Shown: piece after piece, positions 8,384 through 17,344 of the stretch
Numbering within the stretch: the stretch's first letter is position 1
How the letters are laid out: the number at the start of each line of letters is the position of its first letter
NCBI RefSeq assembly: GCF_000576635.1
Contig: NZ_AVFL01000008.1
Location: forward strand, 186,001-250,000
Direction of reading: 5' to 3'
Length of the DNA stretch: 64,000 bases
DNA from: Skermanella stibiiresistens SB22
Lineage (GTDB): Bacteria > Pseudomonadota > Alphaproteobacteria > Azospirillales > Azospirillaceae
Notes under the pieces: model-generated
What the model was told of the DNA's origin: nothing
The model's database searches: none
Seen by the model: the letters and a program-made list of their open reading frames with translations, nothing else
Made by a program: the position numbers and the translations under genes

Positions 8384-9397
8384 ATGTTCCGTTTCATTCT
8401 GACCCGGTTCAGTCTGATCATCCCGACCTTCATCGGCGTGACCCTGCTGACCTTCGCGCTGATCAGGCTGGTTCCCGGCGATCCGGTCGAACTGATGGCC
8501 GGCGAGCGCGGCATCTCACCCGAACGGCACGCCGAATTGCGCGCCGCCATGGGCTTGGACAAGCCCCTGATGGTCCAATACGGCACCTACATCGCCGATG
8601 TGGTCCGGGGCGACCTCGGGCAATCGGTGGTGACCCGGACTCCCGTGCTGGACGAGTTCCTGACCCTGTTTCCGGCGACGATAGAACTGTCGGTCTGCGC
8701 GATCCTGTTCGCCATGATCATCGGCCTGCCGCTTGGCATCATCGCGGCGGTCAAGCGGGGATCGGTGTTCGACCACAGCCTGATGGGCATCAGCCTGACC
8801 GGCTATTCCATGCCGATCTTCTGGTGGGCGCTGCTGCTGATCCTGCTGTTCTCGGTCAACCTCGGCTGGACGCCGGTGTCGGGCCGCATCTCGGTGATGT
8901 ATTGGGTGGAGCCGGTGACCGGGTTCCTGCTGATCGACAGCCTGCTGTCGGATGAGGCCGGCGCCTTCTCATCCGCCCTGTCGCACCTGATCCTGCCGGC
9001 GATCGTGCTGGGCACCGTGCCGCTCGCCGTGATCGCGCGCATGACGCGCTCGTCGATGCTGGAGGTGCTGGGGGAGGACTATATCCGGACCGCGCGGGCC
9101 AAGGGGCTGGCGCCCTTCCGCGTCATAGCGCAACACGCGCTGCGCAACGCGCTGATCCCAGTCGTGACAGTGATTGGCCTGCAGGTCGGTGTGCTGTTCG
9201 CTGGCGCGATCCTGACCGAGACCATCTTCGCGTGGCCGGGCATCGGCAAGTGGCTGATCGAATCCGTGTCCCGGCGCGATTATCCCGTGCTCCAGGGCGG
9301 CGTGCTGCTGGTCGCGGCGGTGATCATGCTGGTCAACCTGCTGGTCGACCTGACCTATGGCATCCTCAATCCGCGCATCCGCCACGGGGGACATTGA
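8384..9397 (+). CDS. dppB: Dipeptide ABC transporter permease DppB
   Basis: A 337-residue inner-membrane permease of the DppB/OppB type. The N-terminus MFRFILTRFSLIIPTFIGVTLLTFALIRLVPGDP is the family hallmark. About six membrane helices follow, with the ATPase-coupling EAA loop at EDYIRTARAKGLAPFRVI. The C-terminus ends in LTYGILNPRIRHGGH. It forms the transmembrane pore with DppC. The gene follows dppA after 78 bases containing a hairpin and precedes dppC by three bases, so it belongs to the same transcription unit. Confidence 0.95.
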   Translation: MFRFILTRFSLIIPTFIGVTLLTFALIRLVPGDPVELMAGERGISPERHAELRAAMGLDKPLMVQYGTYIADVVRGDLGQSVVTRTPVLDEFLTLFPATIELSVCAILFAMIIGLPLGIIAAVKRGSVFDHSLMGISLTGYSMPIFWWALLLILLFSVNLGWTPVSGRISVMYWVEPVTGFLLIDSLLSDEAGAFSSALSHLILPAIVLGTVPLAVIARMTRSSMLEVLGEDYIRTARAKGLAPFRVIAQHALRNALIPVVTVIGLQVGVLFAGAILTETIFAWPGIGKWLIESVSRRDYPVLQGGVLLVAAVIMLVNLLVDLTYGILNPRIRHGGH

Positions 9398-9400
9398 TCC

Positions 9401-10312
9401 ATGACCGTCGAATCCCAGATCGATGCCGCCGCCCCGGCGGGAACCCCTCGCCCGCCCTCGCCGCTCGGCGAGTTCTGGCATTACTTCGCGCAGAACAAGG
9501 GAGCCGTCGCCGGGCTGGTGGTGATCGTGATAGTGTCACTGGCCGCCATCCTCGCCGACCTGATCTCGCCCTACTCGCCGATCGAACAGTTCCGCGACGC
9601 GATCCTGCAGCCTCCCTTCTGGGAGGAGGGCGGATCGTTGGCGTTTCCGTTGGGCACCGATGACGTCGGCCGCGACATCTTCTCCCGGATCATCCATGGC
9701 GCCCGGCTGTCGCTGCTGATCGGCGTCATCGTCGTGACGTTGTCGCTGGCGATCGGCGTGATCCTGGGGCTGATCGCGGGCTTCGCGCGCGGTGTCACCG
9801 ACGTGGCGATCATGCGGCTGTGCGACATCATGCTGGCCCTGCCCTCGCTGCTGCTAGCCATCGTGATCGTGGCGATCCTCGGACCCAGCCTGACGAACGC
9901 GATGATCGCGATCTCGCTGGTGGTCCTGCCGCATTACACCCGGTTGACCCGCGCCGCCGTGATCACCGAGCTGTCGAAGGACTACGTCGTCGCCAGCAAG
10001 GTCAGCGGTGCCGGCGTGATGCGCCTGATGTTCATCACCGTGCTACCGAACTGCACGGCGCCGCTGATCGTGCAGGCGACGCTCGGCTTCTCGACCGCGA
10101 TCCTGGACGCCGCCGCACTGGGCTTCCTTGGCCTCGGCGCGCAGCCGCCGACCCCCGAATGGGGATCCATGCTGGCGTCGGCGCGCGAGTTCGTCAGCCG
10201 CGCCTGGTGGGTGGTGACCTTCCCCGGCCTCGCCATCCTGATCACGGTGCTGGCCTTCAATCTGCTGGGCGACGGGCTGCGCGACGCCCTCGACCCGAAA
10301 CTGAAGCGATAA
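9401..10312 (+). CDS. dppC: Dipeptide ABC transporter permease DppC
   Basis: A 303-residue permease of the DppC/OppC type. The N-terminal cytoplasmic tail (PLGEFWHYFAQNKGAVAG) leads to the first membrane helix. The periplasmic loop carries the typical FPLGTDDVGRDIFSRIIHGARLSL sequence. The EAA loop reads LSKDYVVASKVSGAGVMRLMF, and the end has LGFLGLGAQPPTPEWGSML and NLLGDGLRDALDPKLKR. It is the partner of DppB in the pore. It lies three bases after dppB and nine before dppD, an ordinary operon arrangement. Confidence 0.95.
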   Translation: MTVESQIDAAAPAGTPRPPSPLGEFWHYFAQNKGAVAGLVVIVIVSLAAILADLISPYSPIEQFRDAILQPPFWEEGGSLAFPLGTDDVGRDIFSRIIHGARLSLLIGVIVVTLSLAIGVILGLIAGFARGVTDVAIMRLCDIMLALPSLLLAIVIVAILGPSLTNAMIAISLVVLPHYTRLTRAAVITELSKDYVVASKVSGAGVMRLMFITVLPNCTAPLIVQATLGFSTAILDAAALGFLGLGAQPPTPEWGSMLASAREFVSRAWWVVTFPGLAILITVLAFNLLGDGLRDALDPKLKR

Positions 10313-10321
10313 GGGCAATCC

Positions 10322-11302
10322 ATGCCTCTGCTTGACATCCGCAACCTGTCCGTCGAGTTCTCGACCCGTGCCGGCACGTTCCGGGCGGTGGACGGCATCG
10401 ACCTGACGGTGGACGAGGGCGAAGTCCTCGGCATCGTCGGCGAATCCGGCTCCGGCAAGAGCGTGACCTCCCTGGCCGTGATGGGCCTGATCGCCAACAA
10501 TGGCCGGGTGGTCGCCGACAGGATGGACTTCGATGGCCGCGACCTTCGCACGCTCAGCGAGCGGCAGCGCCGCAAGCTGACCGGCAAGGACGTGGCGATG
10601 GTGTTCCAGGAGCCGATGACCAGCCTCAACCCGTGCTTCACCGTCGGCTTCCAGATCATGGAAAGCCTCAAGGTCCATGAGAACATGGGACGGGCGCAAC
10701 GGAAGCGCCGAGCGATCGAACTGCTGGAGCAGGTCGGCATCCCGGCGCCCGAGAGTCGGCTGTCTTCATTCCCCCACCAGCTTTCCGGCGGCATGAGTCA
10801 GCGCGTGATGATCGCCATGGCGATCTCCTGCAATCCGCGCCTGCTGATCGCCGACGAGCCGACCACCGCGCTGGACGTGACGATCCAGAAGCAGATCCTG
10901 GACCTGCTGCTCGATCTCCAAAAGGACCGTGGCATGGCGCTGATCCTGATCACCCACGACATGGGCGTGGTCGCCGAAACCGCGCGGCGGGTATCGGTGA
11001 TGTATGCCGGACAGGTGGTCGAGAACCGCCCGGCCCGCGACCTGTTCACCCATCCCCAGCACCCCTATACCGGGGCCCTGCTGGACGCCCTGCCGGAACG
11101 GGCGATCGGCAAGCGGCGGCTGCCGACCATTCCCGGCGTCGTGCCCGGCATCGCCGATCGGCCGCGCGGCTGCCTGTTCAATCCGCGCTGCGGCTTCGTC
11201 CAGGACAAGTGCCGGCGCGAGGCGGTGCCGCTGTTCCCCGACGACGGTGGGTCGGCGCGCTGCTTCTATCCGCTCCAGGTGACCGGCGGGGTGGCGGCAT
11301 GA
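10322..11302 (+). CDS. dppD: Dipeptide ABC transporter ATP-binding protein DppD
   Basis: A 326-residue ATPase of the OppD/DppD family. Walker A is GESGSGKS, the Q loop is [11 protein letters not shown], the signature is [14 protein letters not shown], Walker B is [12 protein letters not shown] and the switch histidine lies in LITHDMGVV. The C-terminal oligopeptide-transporter extension contains PGCLFNPRC-type cysteines ([21 protein letters not shown]), which in homologues bind a [4Fe-4S] cluster. It energises the DppBC pore together with DppF. Its stop overlaps the dppF start (ATGA), implying coupled translation. Confidence 0.95.
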   Translation: MPLLDIRNLSVEFSTRAGTFRAVDGIDLTVDEGEVLGIVGESGSGKSVTSLAVMGLIANNGRVVADRMDFDGRDLRTLSERQRRKLTGKDVAMVFQEPMTSLNPCFTVGFQIMESLKVHENMGRAQRKRRAIELLEQVGIPAPESRLSSFPHQLSGGMSQRVMIAMAISCNPRLLIADEPTTALDVTIQKQILDLLLDLQKDRGMALILITHDMGVVAETARRVSVMYAGQVVENRPARDLFTHPQHPYTGALLDALPERAIGKRRLPTIPGVVPGIADRPRGCLFNPRCGFVQDKCRREAVPLFPDDGGSARCFYPLQVTGGVAA

Positions 11303-12315
11303 CCGCGGCTCCCCTCCGGCCGGAAGCGCCATCGAGCCGTGTCCAGCGCGAGACGGTGCTGGACGCGGTCGACCTCAAGAAACACTACCGCCTCAAGCGC
11401 GGGCTGTTTCGCGCCGACGCCACGGTCAAGGCGGTGGACGGCGTCTCCTTCGCCCTCCAGACCGGCAGGACGCTGGCGGTGGTCGGCGAGAGCGGCTGTG
11501 GCAAGTCCACGCTGGCCCGCATGGTCACGCTGATCGATCCGCCAACCTCGGGCGAGTTGAGGTTCGATGGGCGCGACATGAACGCGGGAACCAAGGCGGA
11601 GGCCAAGGCGCTCCGTCGCAAGGTCCAGATGGTGTTCCAGAATCCCTATGGCTCGCTCAACCCGCGCAAGCGGATCGGGACGATCCTGGAGGAACCGCTG
11701 GTCATCAACACCGACATGGGCAGGGCGGAACGGCGCGAGCGCGCGTCGGCGATGATGGCGAAGGTGGGGTTGAGGCCGGACCAGTACGAGCGCTATCCGC
11801 ACATGTTCTCCGGCGGCCAGCGCCAGCGCATCGCGATCGCCCGGGCGCTGATGCTGAACCCGCGGGTGGTCGTCGCGGACGAGCCGGTGTCGGCGCTGGA
11901 CGTGTCGATCCAAGCCCAGGTGCTGAACCTGATGATGGATCTGCAGGAGGAGTTCGACCTCGCCTACCTTTTCATCAGCCATGACTTGAGCGTGGTCCGG
12001 CACATCGCCGACGACATCATGGTGATGTATCTGGGCCGGCCGGTCGAGCATGGCCCCAAGGAGACGGTGTTCGCCCATCCGCGCCACCCCTACACCCGGG
12101 CGCTGATGGCGGCGACGCCCAGGGTCAACCCCCTCCTGCGCCAGGACGTGGCGCCGCCGAAGGGGGAATTGCCGTCGCCGCTCAACCCGCCATCGGGCTG
12201 TGCCTATCACAAGCGCTGCCCGCACATGACCCAGCGCTGCGCCGACGAGGTGCCGCCGCTGCGCGAGGTGGACGGCCGGCATGTCGCTTGTCACTACGCG
12301 GAACAGATGGATTGA
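11299..12315 (+). CDS. dppF: Dipeptide ABC transporter ATP-binding protein DppF
   Basis: A 338-residue ATPase. ATG 11299 overlaps the dppD stop codon in an ATGA arrangement. Walker A is GESGCGKST, the Q loop is [14 protein letters not shown] (the typical DppF/OppF sequence), the signature is [15 protein letters not shown], Walker B is [14 protein letters not shown] and the switch is ISHDLSVV. The C-terminal cysteine-containing extension reads [17 protein letters not shown]. It is the last gene of the dppABCDF operon; a convergent cheZ-like gene follows 42 bases later. Confidence 0.95.
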   Translation: MTAAPLRPEAPSSRVQRETVLDAVDLKKHYRLKRGLFRADATVKAVDGVSFALQTGRTLAVVGESGCGKSTLARMVTLIDPPTSGELRFDGRDMNAGTKAEAKALRRKVQMVFQNPYGSLNPRKRIGTILEEPLVINTDMGRAERRERASAMMAKVGLRPDQYERYPHMFSGGQRQRIAIARALMLNPRVVVADEPVSALDVSIQAQVLNLMMDLQEEFDLAYLFISHDLSVVRHIADDIMVMYLGRPVEHGPKETVFAHPRHPYTRALMAATPRVNPLLRQDVAPPKGELPSPLNPPSGCAYHKRCPHMTQRCADEVPPLREVDGRHVACHYAEQMD

Positions 12316-12357
12316 TGAACCTGGACCGGGGCGGCGGTGAGCGCCGCTCCGGATCCA

Positions 12358-13128
12358 TCACCCGAACATCGCGTCGATGTCGGACTGGCTGATCATGCCC
12401 TTCTTGGCGTCGACCTTGTTGGGGCCGTGAAGCTCCAAATCGCCATCCTTGGCGGCGATACCGGGGGGCAGCGGCATGGTTTCGAACTCGCGCTTGTTCC
12501 AAACGCCCATCATGGCGTCGACCCGCTCCTCGATGAAGGAGAGGGCGCGGACGACCTTGGTGATCCGCTGGCCGGTCAGATCCTGGAAATTACAGGCTTC
12601 GAAGATGCGGACGATCATCTCGTTCATGTCGTTGACGCGGCTGGACTGATAGCCCTCCGGCAACTGGGCCCGCAACTCCTGAACGATCTCCTCGATCTCC
12701 TCGGTGCAGGAGATGATCGTGTTGGTCGCGACCTCGGTGGCGCTGACGACGGCGCTCAACTCCTCCGACGCCTGCTGGAACTTGTCCTCGCTGGCCAAGG
12801 GGTGACGCAGCGCCGCCATTTCGGCCTTGGTCGCCTTGATCCGGCCGGAGATGTCGGCGATCTCGACTTGGATCTGGTCGATGTCCGTCCGGTCGTTGCT
12901 CATGAAACGGTCGAACTTGGCGTGCAACTCCGCGATCGAGCGCAAGACGGGAGTATGATCGACCTCCACCGAGATCGGACCGGATGCCGCCGCCGATTCC
13001 GACACCGCTGGCGCCAGCAGTCCGATCGGATCGAGCTGGTTCGAACCCGTTGGCGCCGCCCGCCGGGCATGCTGCAATTCCGCCATGAAAGGTTTGCGAG
13101 CACCGCGCCCCGAAGTATCGACCGTCAT
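12358..13128 (-). CDS. CheZ-like chemotaxis protein phosphatase (first paralogue)
   Basis: A 256-residue protein. The predicted helical core carries NFQDLTGQRITKVVRAL, which contains the CheZ catalytic pair D-x3-Q (Asp183 and Gln187, equivalent to E. coli Asp143/Gln147). The last residues, MISQSDIDAMFG (about 245-256), look like the CheY-P-binding peptide of CheZ C-termini and FliM N-termini. Between the two lies a short flexible stretch. The start is ATG 13128 with AGGGA upstream. It is the last gene of the minus-strand order cheY, long cheZ-like, this gene. Its probable role is dephosphorylating CheY-P to set flagellar switching. No other flagellar genes lie in the window. Confidence 0.8.
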   Translation of the reverse strand: MTVDTSGRGARKPFMAELQHARRAAPTGSNQLDPIGLLAPAVSESAAASGPISVEVDHTPVLRSIAELHAKFDRFMSNDRTDIDQIQVEIADISGRIKATKAEMAALRHPLASEDKFQQASEELSAVVSATEVATNTIISCTEEIEEIVQELRAQLPEGYQSSRVNDMNEMIVRIFEACNFQDLTGQRITKVVRALSFIEERVDAMMGVWNKREFETMPLPPGIAAKDGDLELHGPNKVDAKKGMISQSDIDAMFG

Positions 13129-13285
13129 TCCCTGTCCCTCTCGCGCGTTTCGATGACACTGTTTTGGACTGGCCGGATCAGTGCTTCCCACCGGCCGATG
13201 GTTATCCCGCCGACACTCTAATGGTATTTCGTTAAAATGGTTTGAAACCGCATAAAATCGTATGTCGCCGACGTCCCGGACGGCG

Positions 13286-14404
13286 CTAGCCGAACAGCGC
13301 GTCGATGGCCGATTGATCGAGTGCCGCCTTGGGCGCTGGAGGCGGTGGAGGTGGTGGCGGTGGCGCGGGGGGTGGAGGTGGTGGCGGCGGCGCCGGTTTC
13401 GGCACCGGAGGAGGAGGCGCGGGTTTCGGAGCCGGCGGCGGTGCCGGTTTTGGCGATGGTGCCGGCGGTGCGGGGATGGGTTCCGGAGCCGGGGCCGCCG
13501 CCTTCGGCTTCGCGGCGGCCTTCTCCACTTTCCGAGCCGCCTTGGCCGGAGCGGGTGGCGGAGCGGCCACCACCGGAGGCGGGGGTGGAGGTGCGGGCGG
13601 TTCCACGTGCCGCTGAACCGGCGGCGGAGGTGGTGGTTCGGGTGGCGGTGGCGCGGCGCGTGCTGGAGTTGGCGCTTCCGGCGGATCGGCGAACAGGGCG
13701 TCGACGTCGAACTGGCTGACCCCCTGCCCTTCCCTCGCCGGACCATTCAACAGATGGGCATCAGGACGCTTGTCCTTGAAGGCGTCCGGGACCGGGTCAT
13801 CGGCAGGCTTGACGCCGTCCACGCCCCAGATCGCGATCATCGCGTTGACGCGCTGCTCGATATAGCGCAACGCGTTGACGACCTTGCTCGTCCGCTGACC
13901 GGTCAGGTCTTGGAACGAGCAGGCGGTGAAGATATTGTTCACCTCCGATTCGATCTCGCCGCAGAGATCGGGATCGGCACCGTTCCGCCGCAGTTTCCCC
14001 CCCAGATCCATCAGCCTTTCGGCCGAATTCAGGATGTCGAACGAGGCGCGCTCCGTCGCGGAGACGATGGCGTCCAGCTCGCTCGTCGCCGTTATGATCT
14101 TGTTGTTGCCGTTGTCGGGCGGCTGGAGCGCCGCGACCTCGCGGCGGGCCTTTTCGATGGATCCCGCCATCTCCAGCAATTCACGCCGCAGCATGTCGAC
14201 ATGCGACGTGTTGCCGGAGATCGGCGTTCCCTGGTTGAGCAAGGACCGCATCTGGTCGAGCATGATGCGGACATCATCCGCGGCACCGCCCTGGGCCCGT
14301 TGCGCATAGCGCCGCAGGAAAGCTCGCCCCTTCGCGGTGCGCGCGACGGTATCCTCGATATGCTCGAACTCTTCCTCGGTGAGCTGTTCCAGCTTGTCCA
14401 CCAC
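13286..14404 (-). CDS. CheZ-like phosphatase with long proline-rich tether and two CheY-binding-like motifs
   Basis: A 372-residue protein. Its helical core includes SFQDLTGQRTSKVVNAL, with the D-x3-Q catalytic pair at Asp166 and Gln170. The core is followed by a first tail motif VSQFDVDALFAD (229-240). A roughly 120-residue region almost entirely of proline and alanine with some lysine follows (241-360), and the protein ends in LDQSAIDALFG (362-372). The two tail motifs resemble each other, the end of the neighbouring paralogue and the FliM/CheZ peptide that binds CheY-P. The gene starts 33 bases after cheY. The DNA of the tail is extremely GC-rich and its complement encodes a spurious glycine-rich frame. 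Confidence 0.78.
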   Translation of the reverse strand: MVDKLEQLTEEEFEHIEDTVARTAKGRAFLRRYAQRAQGGAADDVRIMLDQMRSLLNQGTPISGNTSHVDMLRRELLEMAGSIEKARREVAALQPPDNGNNKIITATSELDAIVSATERASFDILNSAERLMDLGGKLRRNGADPDLCGEIESEVNNIFTACSFQDLTGQRTSKVVNALRYIEQRVNAMIAIWGVDGVKPADDPVPDAFKDKRPDAHLLNGPAREGQGVSQFDVDALFADPPEAPTPARAAPPPPEPPPPPPVQRHVEPPAPPPPPPVVAAPPPAPAKAARKVEKAAAKPKAAAPAPEPIPAPPAPSPKPAPPPAPKPAPPPPVPKPAPPPPPPPPAPPPPPPPPPAPKAALDQSAIDALFG

Positions 14405-14437
14405 CGCCCCCCGCGAGACCGTCGTCCGACGCCGCCA

Positions 14438-14803
14438 TCAGCCGCCGATGACGGACTGGATCTTCTGCTTCAAGGTATCGGCGTTGAACGGCTTGACGAT
14501 GTAGTTGTTAACGCCGGCTTCCTTGGCGGCGACGACGTTCTCGGTCTTGCTCTCGGCCGTGACCATGATGAAGGGCGTGCCATTCAACTTGTTGTCGGCG
14601 CGGATCTCCTTGAGAAGCTGAAGACCCGTCATCGGCTCCATGTTCCAGTCGGAGATCACCAGGCCGAACTTGCTCTCGCGCAGCTTCGCGAGCGCGGTGA
14701 CGCCGTCACCAGCTTCCTCGATATCGGAATAACCGATCTGGGTCAGCAGGTTACGAACGATACGCCGCATGGTTGCATAATCATCGACCACAAGGATCTT
14801 CAT
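14438..14803 (-). CDS. cheY: Chemotaxis response regulator CheY
   Basis: A 121-residue single-domain receiver. The start is ATG 14803 (MKILVVDDYATMRRIVRNLL); codons further upstream in frame are not supported. It has the acidic pair in VVDD, the phospho-acceptor Asp in LVISDWNMEPMTGL, the Thr in MVTAESKTENVV and the Lys in YIVKPFNADTL. The DWNMP-like sequence around the phospho-site and the length are those of a flagellar-motor CheY. It is the first gene of a three-gene set with two CheZ-like phosphatases downstream, so its phosphorylated form is their likely substrate. Confidence 0.93.
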   Translation of the reverse strand: MKILVVDDYATMRRIVRNLLTQIGYSDIEEAGDGVTALAKLRESKFGLVISDWNMEPMTGLQLLKEIRADNKLNGTPFIMVTAESKTENVVAAKEAGVNNYIVKPFNADTLKQKIQSVIGG

Positions 14804-15156
14804 GGTGTGCTCCAAAATACATCCGTTGACGAGGGCCGTGCCGACGCGATCCATCCGGTCGCCGCAACCCAGCCATTTCACTCACGACGCCCGGACTCCG
14901 CCGATCCGCACGTCGTCATTCGAGAATTCCACGCCAGCTTTCGACCAGACGGCCGTGGTCGCCCGCCGTTGGATCCACCATGCTGTGGGAGCGTAAATAA
15001 TGCGTTTAAACCGACGAGGTTATGCCCATTCGCCTAATGATGCGCGGTGTCAACGCGCCACAACGCGTGATCGGCATGGCGAAGCCCCTCGGACAGCCAT
15101 GACAGGCTGTCCGGTTGGCGTTCTCGCGCCAGACGTTCGCGAAAGCGGGTTTGTGC
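14804..15156. other. Intergenic region upstream of cheY
   Basis: 353 bases without a supported gene, lying between the 3' end of the aminopeptidase gene and the cheY start (both minus strand). It should hold the cheY promoter. It contains one clear hairpin near the aminopeptidase end (15090-15113). No sigma-54 or sigma-28 consensus was convincing by eye. Confidence 0.5.
15090..15113 (-). terminator. Hairpin downstream of the aminopeptidase gene
   Basis: CGGACAGCC and GGCTGTCCG form a perfect 9-bp stem with a six-base loop, 44 bases beyond the stop codon of the aminopeptidase gene. No T-run follows on the minus strand, so it may be an mRNA 3' end protected after Rho-dependent termination. Confidence 0.45.
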
Positions 15157-17196
15157 CTACGGGACTATGGGATCGGTCGCCCGGATCAGCCAAGCGGCGG
15201 TGTCGCCGTCGAGACGGTCGGCCAAGCTGTCACGGACCCAGGCGTGGTAGGTGTTGAGCCACGCGATCTCCGTCGACGACATCAGCGTCGGCTCCACCAA
15301 GGCCAAGTCGATCGGCGCCAGGGTCAGCGTCTCGAACGATAGCATCGGCCGCTCCGCCGTCTCCAGCTCCGGACAGGGCCGTACCGCGACGAGGTTCTCG
15401 ATCCGGATGCCATATGCGCCGGTCCGGTAGTATCCCGGTTCGTTGGACACGATCATGCCGGGCTCCAGCGCCACAGTGTTTCCGACCTTGGAGATCCGCT
15501 GCGGCCCCTCGTGAACGCTGAGATAGCTTCCGACTCCGTGGCCAGTGCCATGGTCGAAGTCCAGCCCCTTCTGCCACAGCGCGTGGCGGGCCAGGCAATC
15601 GAGTTGCGACCCCGTCGTGCCTTTGGGAAAGCGGGCGGTGGCGATGGCGATGTGCCCCTTCAGCACCAGGGTGAAACGCTCGCGCATCTCGTCGGTTGGC
15701 TGGCCGATCGCGATTGTCCGCGTGATATCGGTCGTGCCGTCGAGATACTGCGCGCCGCTGTCGACAAGATACAGATTGCCAGGCGCCAAACGCCGCTCGG
15801 TCTTGGGCGACACCCGGTAGTGGACGATCGCGCCGTTCGGGCCGGCGCCCGAGATCGTATCGAAACTCTGGTCGCGGAACAGGTCGCCCTCGCGCCGAAA
15901 CGCCAGCAGCTTCTCCGCCGCCTCGATCTCGCCGACCTCGCCGCTGGGGCCCACCTCGGAGATCCAAGCCAGGAACCGGGCGACCGCCACCGCGTCGCGC
16001 GCGTGGGCGGTGCGGGTACCGGCGAGCTCGACCTCGTTCTTGCGGGCCTTCGGCAGGGCGACGGGATCGCCGTCACGCTCCACCTTGGCGTTCGCCAACA
16101 ACAGCCGATCGAAGATCCACGCGGCCGACGAGGCGGGGTCGACGCGAACCTTGGCGCCGCGACCGCCCAGCCCATCCAGTGCCGGTCCGAACTCGTCCGG
16201 TGCCCGAATCGAAACGCGGTTGCCCAAATGCTCGATCACGGCCGGCACCAGCTTGCGACGGTCGATGAAGAGATCGACATCCCCGCCATCGTCGACGATC
16301 GCGAAGGACAGCGGCAGCGGTGTGCGCGGGACGTCGCCCCCCCGAATGTTGAGCAGCCAAGCGATCGAGTCGGGCTGGGTCAAGACCGCGGCGTTCTGAC
16401 CGGCGTTCCTCAAGGTACAAGCGACGTCGTCCCGCTTTTCGGCCGCGCTCTTGCCGGCGAACCTCAGGTCATGCGGCACCACCGGAGCCAGCGGCGCCGG
16501 AGGCTGGTCGCGCCAGATCGCGTCGATCGGATTATCGGGACAGGCCAGCAATTCGCCACCAGCCCGTCCGACCGCGGAGCGCAGCCGCTCGACCCAACCG
16601 ACGGTGTGGAGCCAAGGATCGTAGCCAAGGCGGCCTCCTTTCGGCAGGGCGGCGGTGATCCAGTCGGCGTGCGGATCATCGGTCAGGTGCTTGTACTGGA
16701 ACAGCGCCGGCGAAACCTCCCCTTGGACCTGCAGGGTGTAACGCCCATCCACGAAGACGGCGGCTTGGTCGAGCATGACCACCGCCAATCCCGCCGAGCC
16801 GGTGAATCCCGTGATCCACGCCAGCCGTTCGGCCCGGGCGGGAACGTACTCGCCCTGGTGCTCGTCCGATCGCGGCACCACGAACCCGGCGAGACCCCGC
16901 CGCGCCAACTCCGCGCGCAGGGCCGCCACACGGGCGGGATGATCGTGATCGGTTGGCATTCCGCCGCTCCGCTCCGCCATCAGGGCGCGCAGGGATTTGA
17001 GTTGTCCGCGCAGGGGTTCCGGCAGACTGGCGCCCCCCAGCAGATCCAGCCACGCATCCGGATCCATCGCCACCGGGGCCGCGTTGACGCCGTCGATCAG
17101 CTTCCGGATGTCCTCCACCGAACGATCCGAACCCGCCTGCCACAGCAGCGATCCGAGGTCATCGTCACCGAGGTATCCACTGGAATCCACCGCCAT
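15157..17196 (-). CDS. Xaa-Pro aminopeptidase (M24 family) with N-terminal extension
   Basis: A 679-residue protein if it starts at ATG 17196. A cytosolic aminopeptidase P that removes the N-terminal residue before proline. From the alternative Met (MPTDHDHPARVAALRAEL) onward it is exactly 600 residues, the usual length. It then has the creatinase N domain (GFVVPRSDEHQGEYVPARAERLAW) and the pita-bread metalloprotease domain with metal ligands in LYLVDSGAQYLDGTTDITRT (two Asp), GTGHGVG (His), SNEPGYY (Glu) and IRIENL (Glu). The extra ~79 residues (SLLWQAGSDRSVEDIRKLIDGVNAAP...) look coding, acidic and helical. The true start is therefore uncertain. Confidence 0.85.
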   Translation of the reverse strand: MAVDSSGYLGDDDLGSLLWQAGSDRSVEDIRKLIDGVNAAPVAMDPDAWLDLLGGASLPEPLRGQLKSLRALMAERSGGMPTDHDHPARVAALRAELARRGLAGFVVPRSDEHQGEYVPARAERLAWITGFTGSAGLAVVMLDQAAVFVDGRYTLQVQGEVSPALFQYKHLTDDPHADWITAALPKGGRLGYDPWLHTVGWVERLRSAVGRAGGELLACPDNPIDAIWRDQPPAPLAPVVPHDLRFAGKSAAEKRDDVACTLRNAGQNAAVLTQPDSIAWLLNIRGGDVPRTPLPLSFAIVDDGGDVDLFIDRRKLVPAVIEHLGNRVSIRAPDEFGPALDGLGGRGAKVRVDPASSAAWIFDRLLLANAKVERDGDPVALPKARKNEVELAGTRTAHARDAVAVARFLAWISEVGPSGEVGEIEAAEKLLAFRREGDLFRDQSFDTISGAGPNGAIVHYRVSPKTERRLAPGNLYLVDSGAQYLDGTTDITRTIAIGQPTDEMRERFTLVLKGHIAIATARFPKGTTGSQLDCLARHALWQKGLDFDHGTGHGVGSYLSVHEGPQRISKVGNTVALEPGMIVSNEPGYYRTGAYGIRIENLVAVRPCPELETAERPMLSFETLTLAPIDLALVEPTLMSSTEIAWLNTYHAWVRDSLADRLDGDTAAWLIRATDPIVP

Positions 17197-17344
17197 GCCC
17201 GTCACGGAATGAACCTTCCCTATGCTTGCCAAATGGACTTGCCGAATCGTCGCCTTCGCTTGTGGCAAGGCTAGATCCCACCCCCGGTCCAGGCAAGGGG
17301 GCAAAGCTGGTATCGGAGATACGGATCCCCGCCATCGCGCGGCG

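Noticed and set aside
13262-15037. Glycine/arginine-rich plus-strand open frame
   Set aside because: It is the complement of the proline-rich CheZ tail plus cheY; no ribosome site or recognisable domain.
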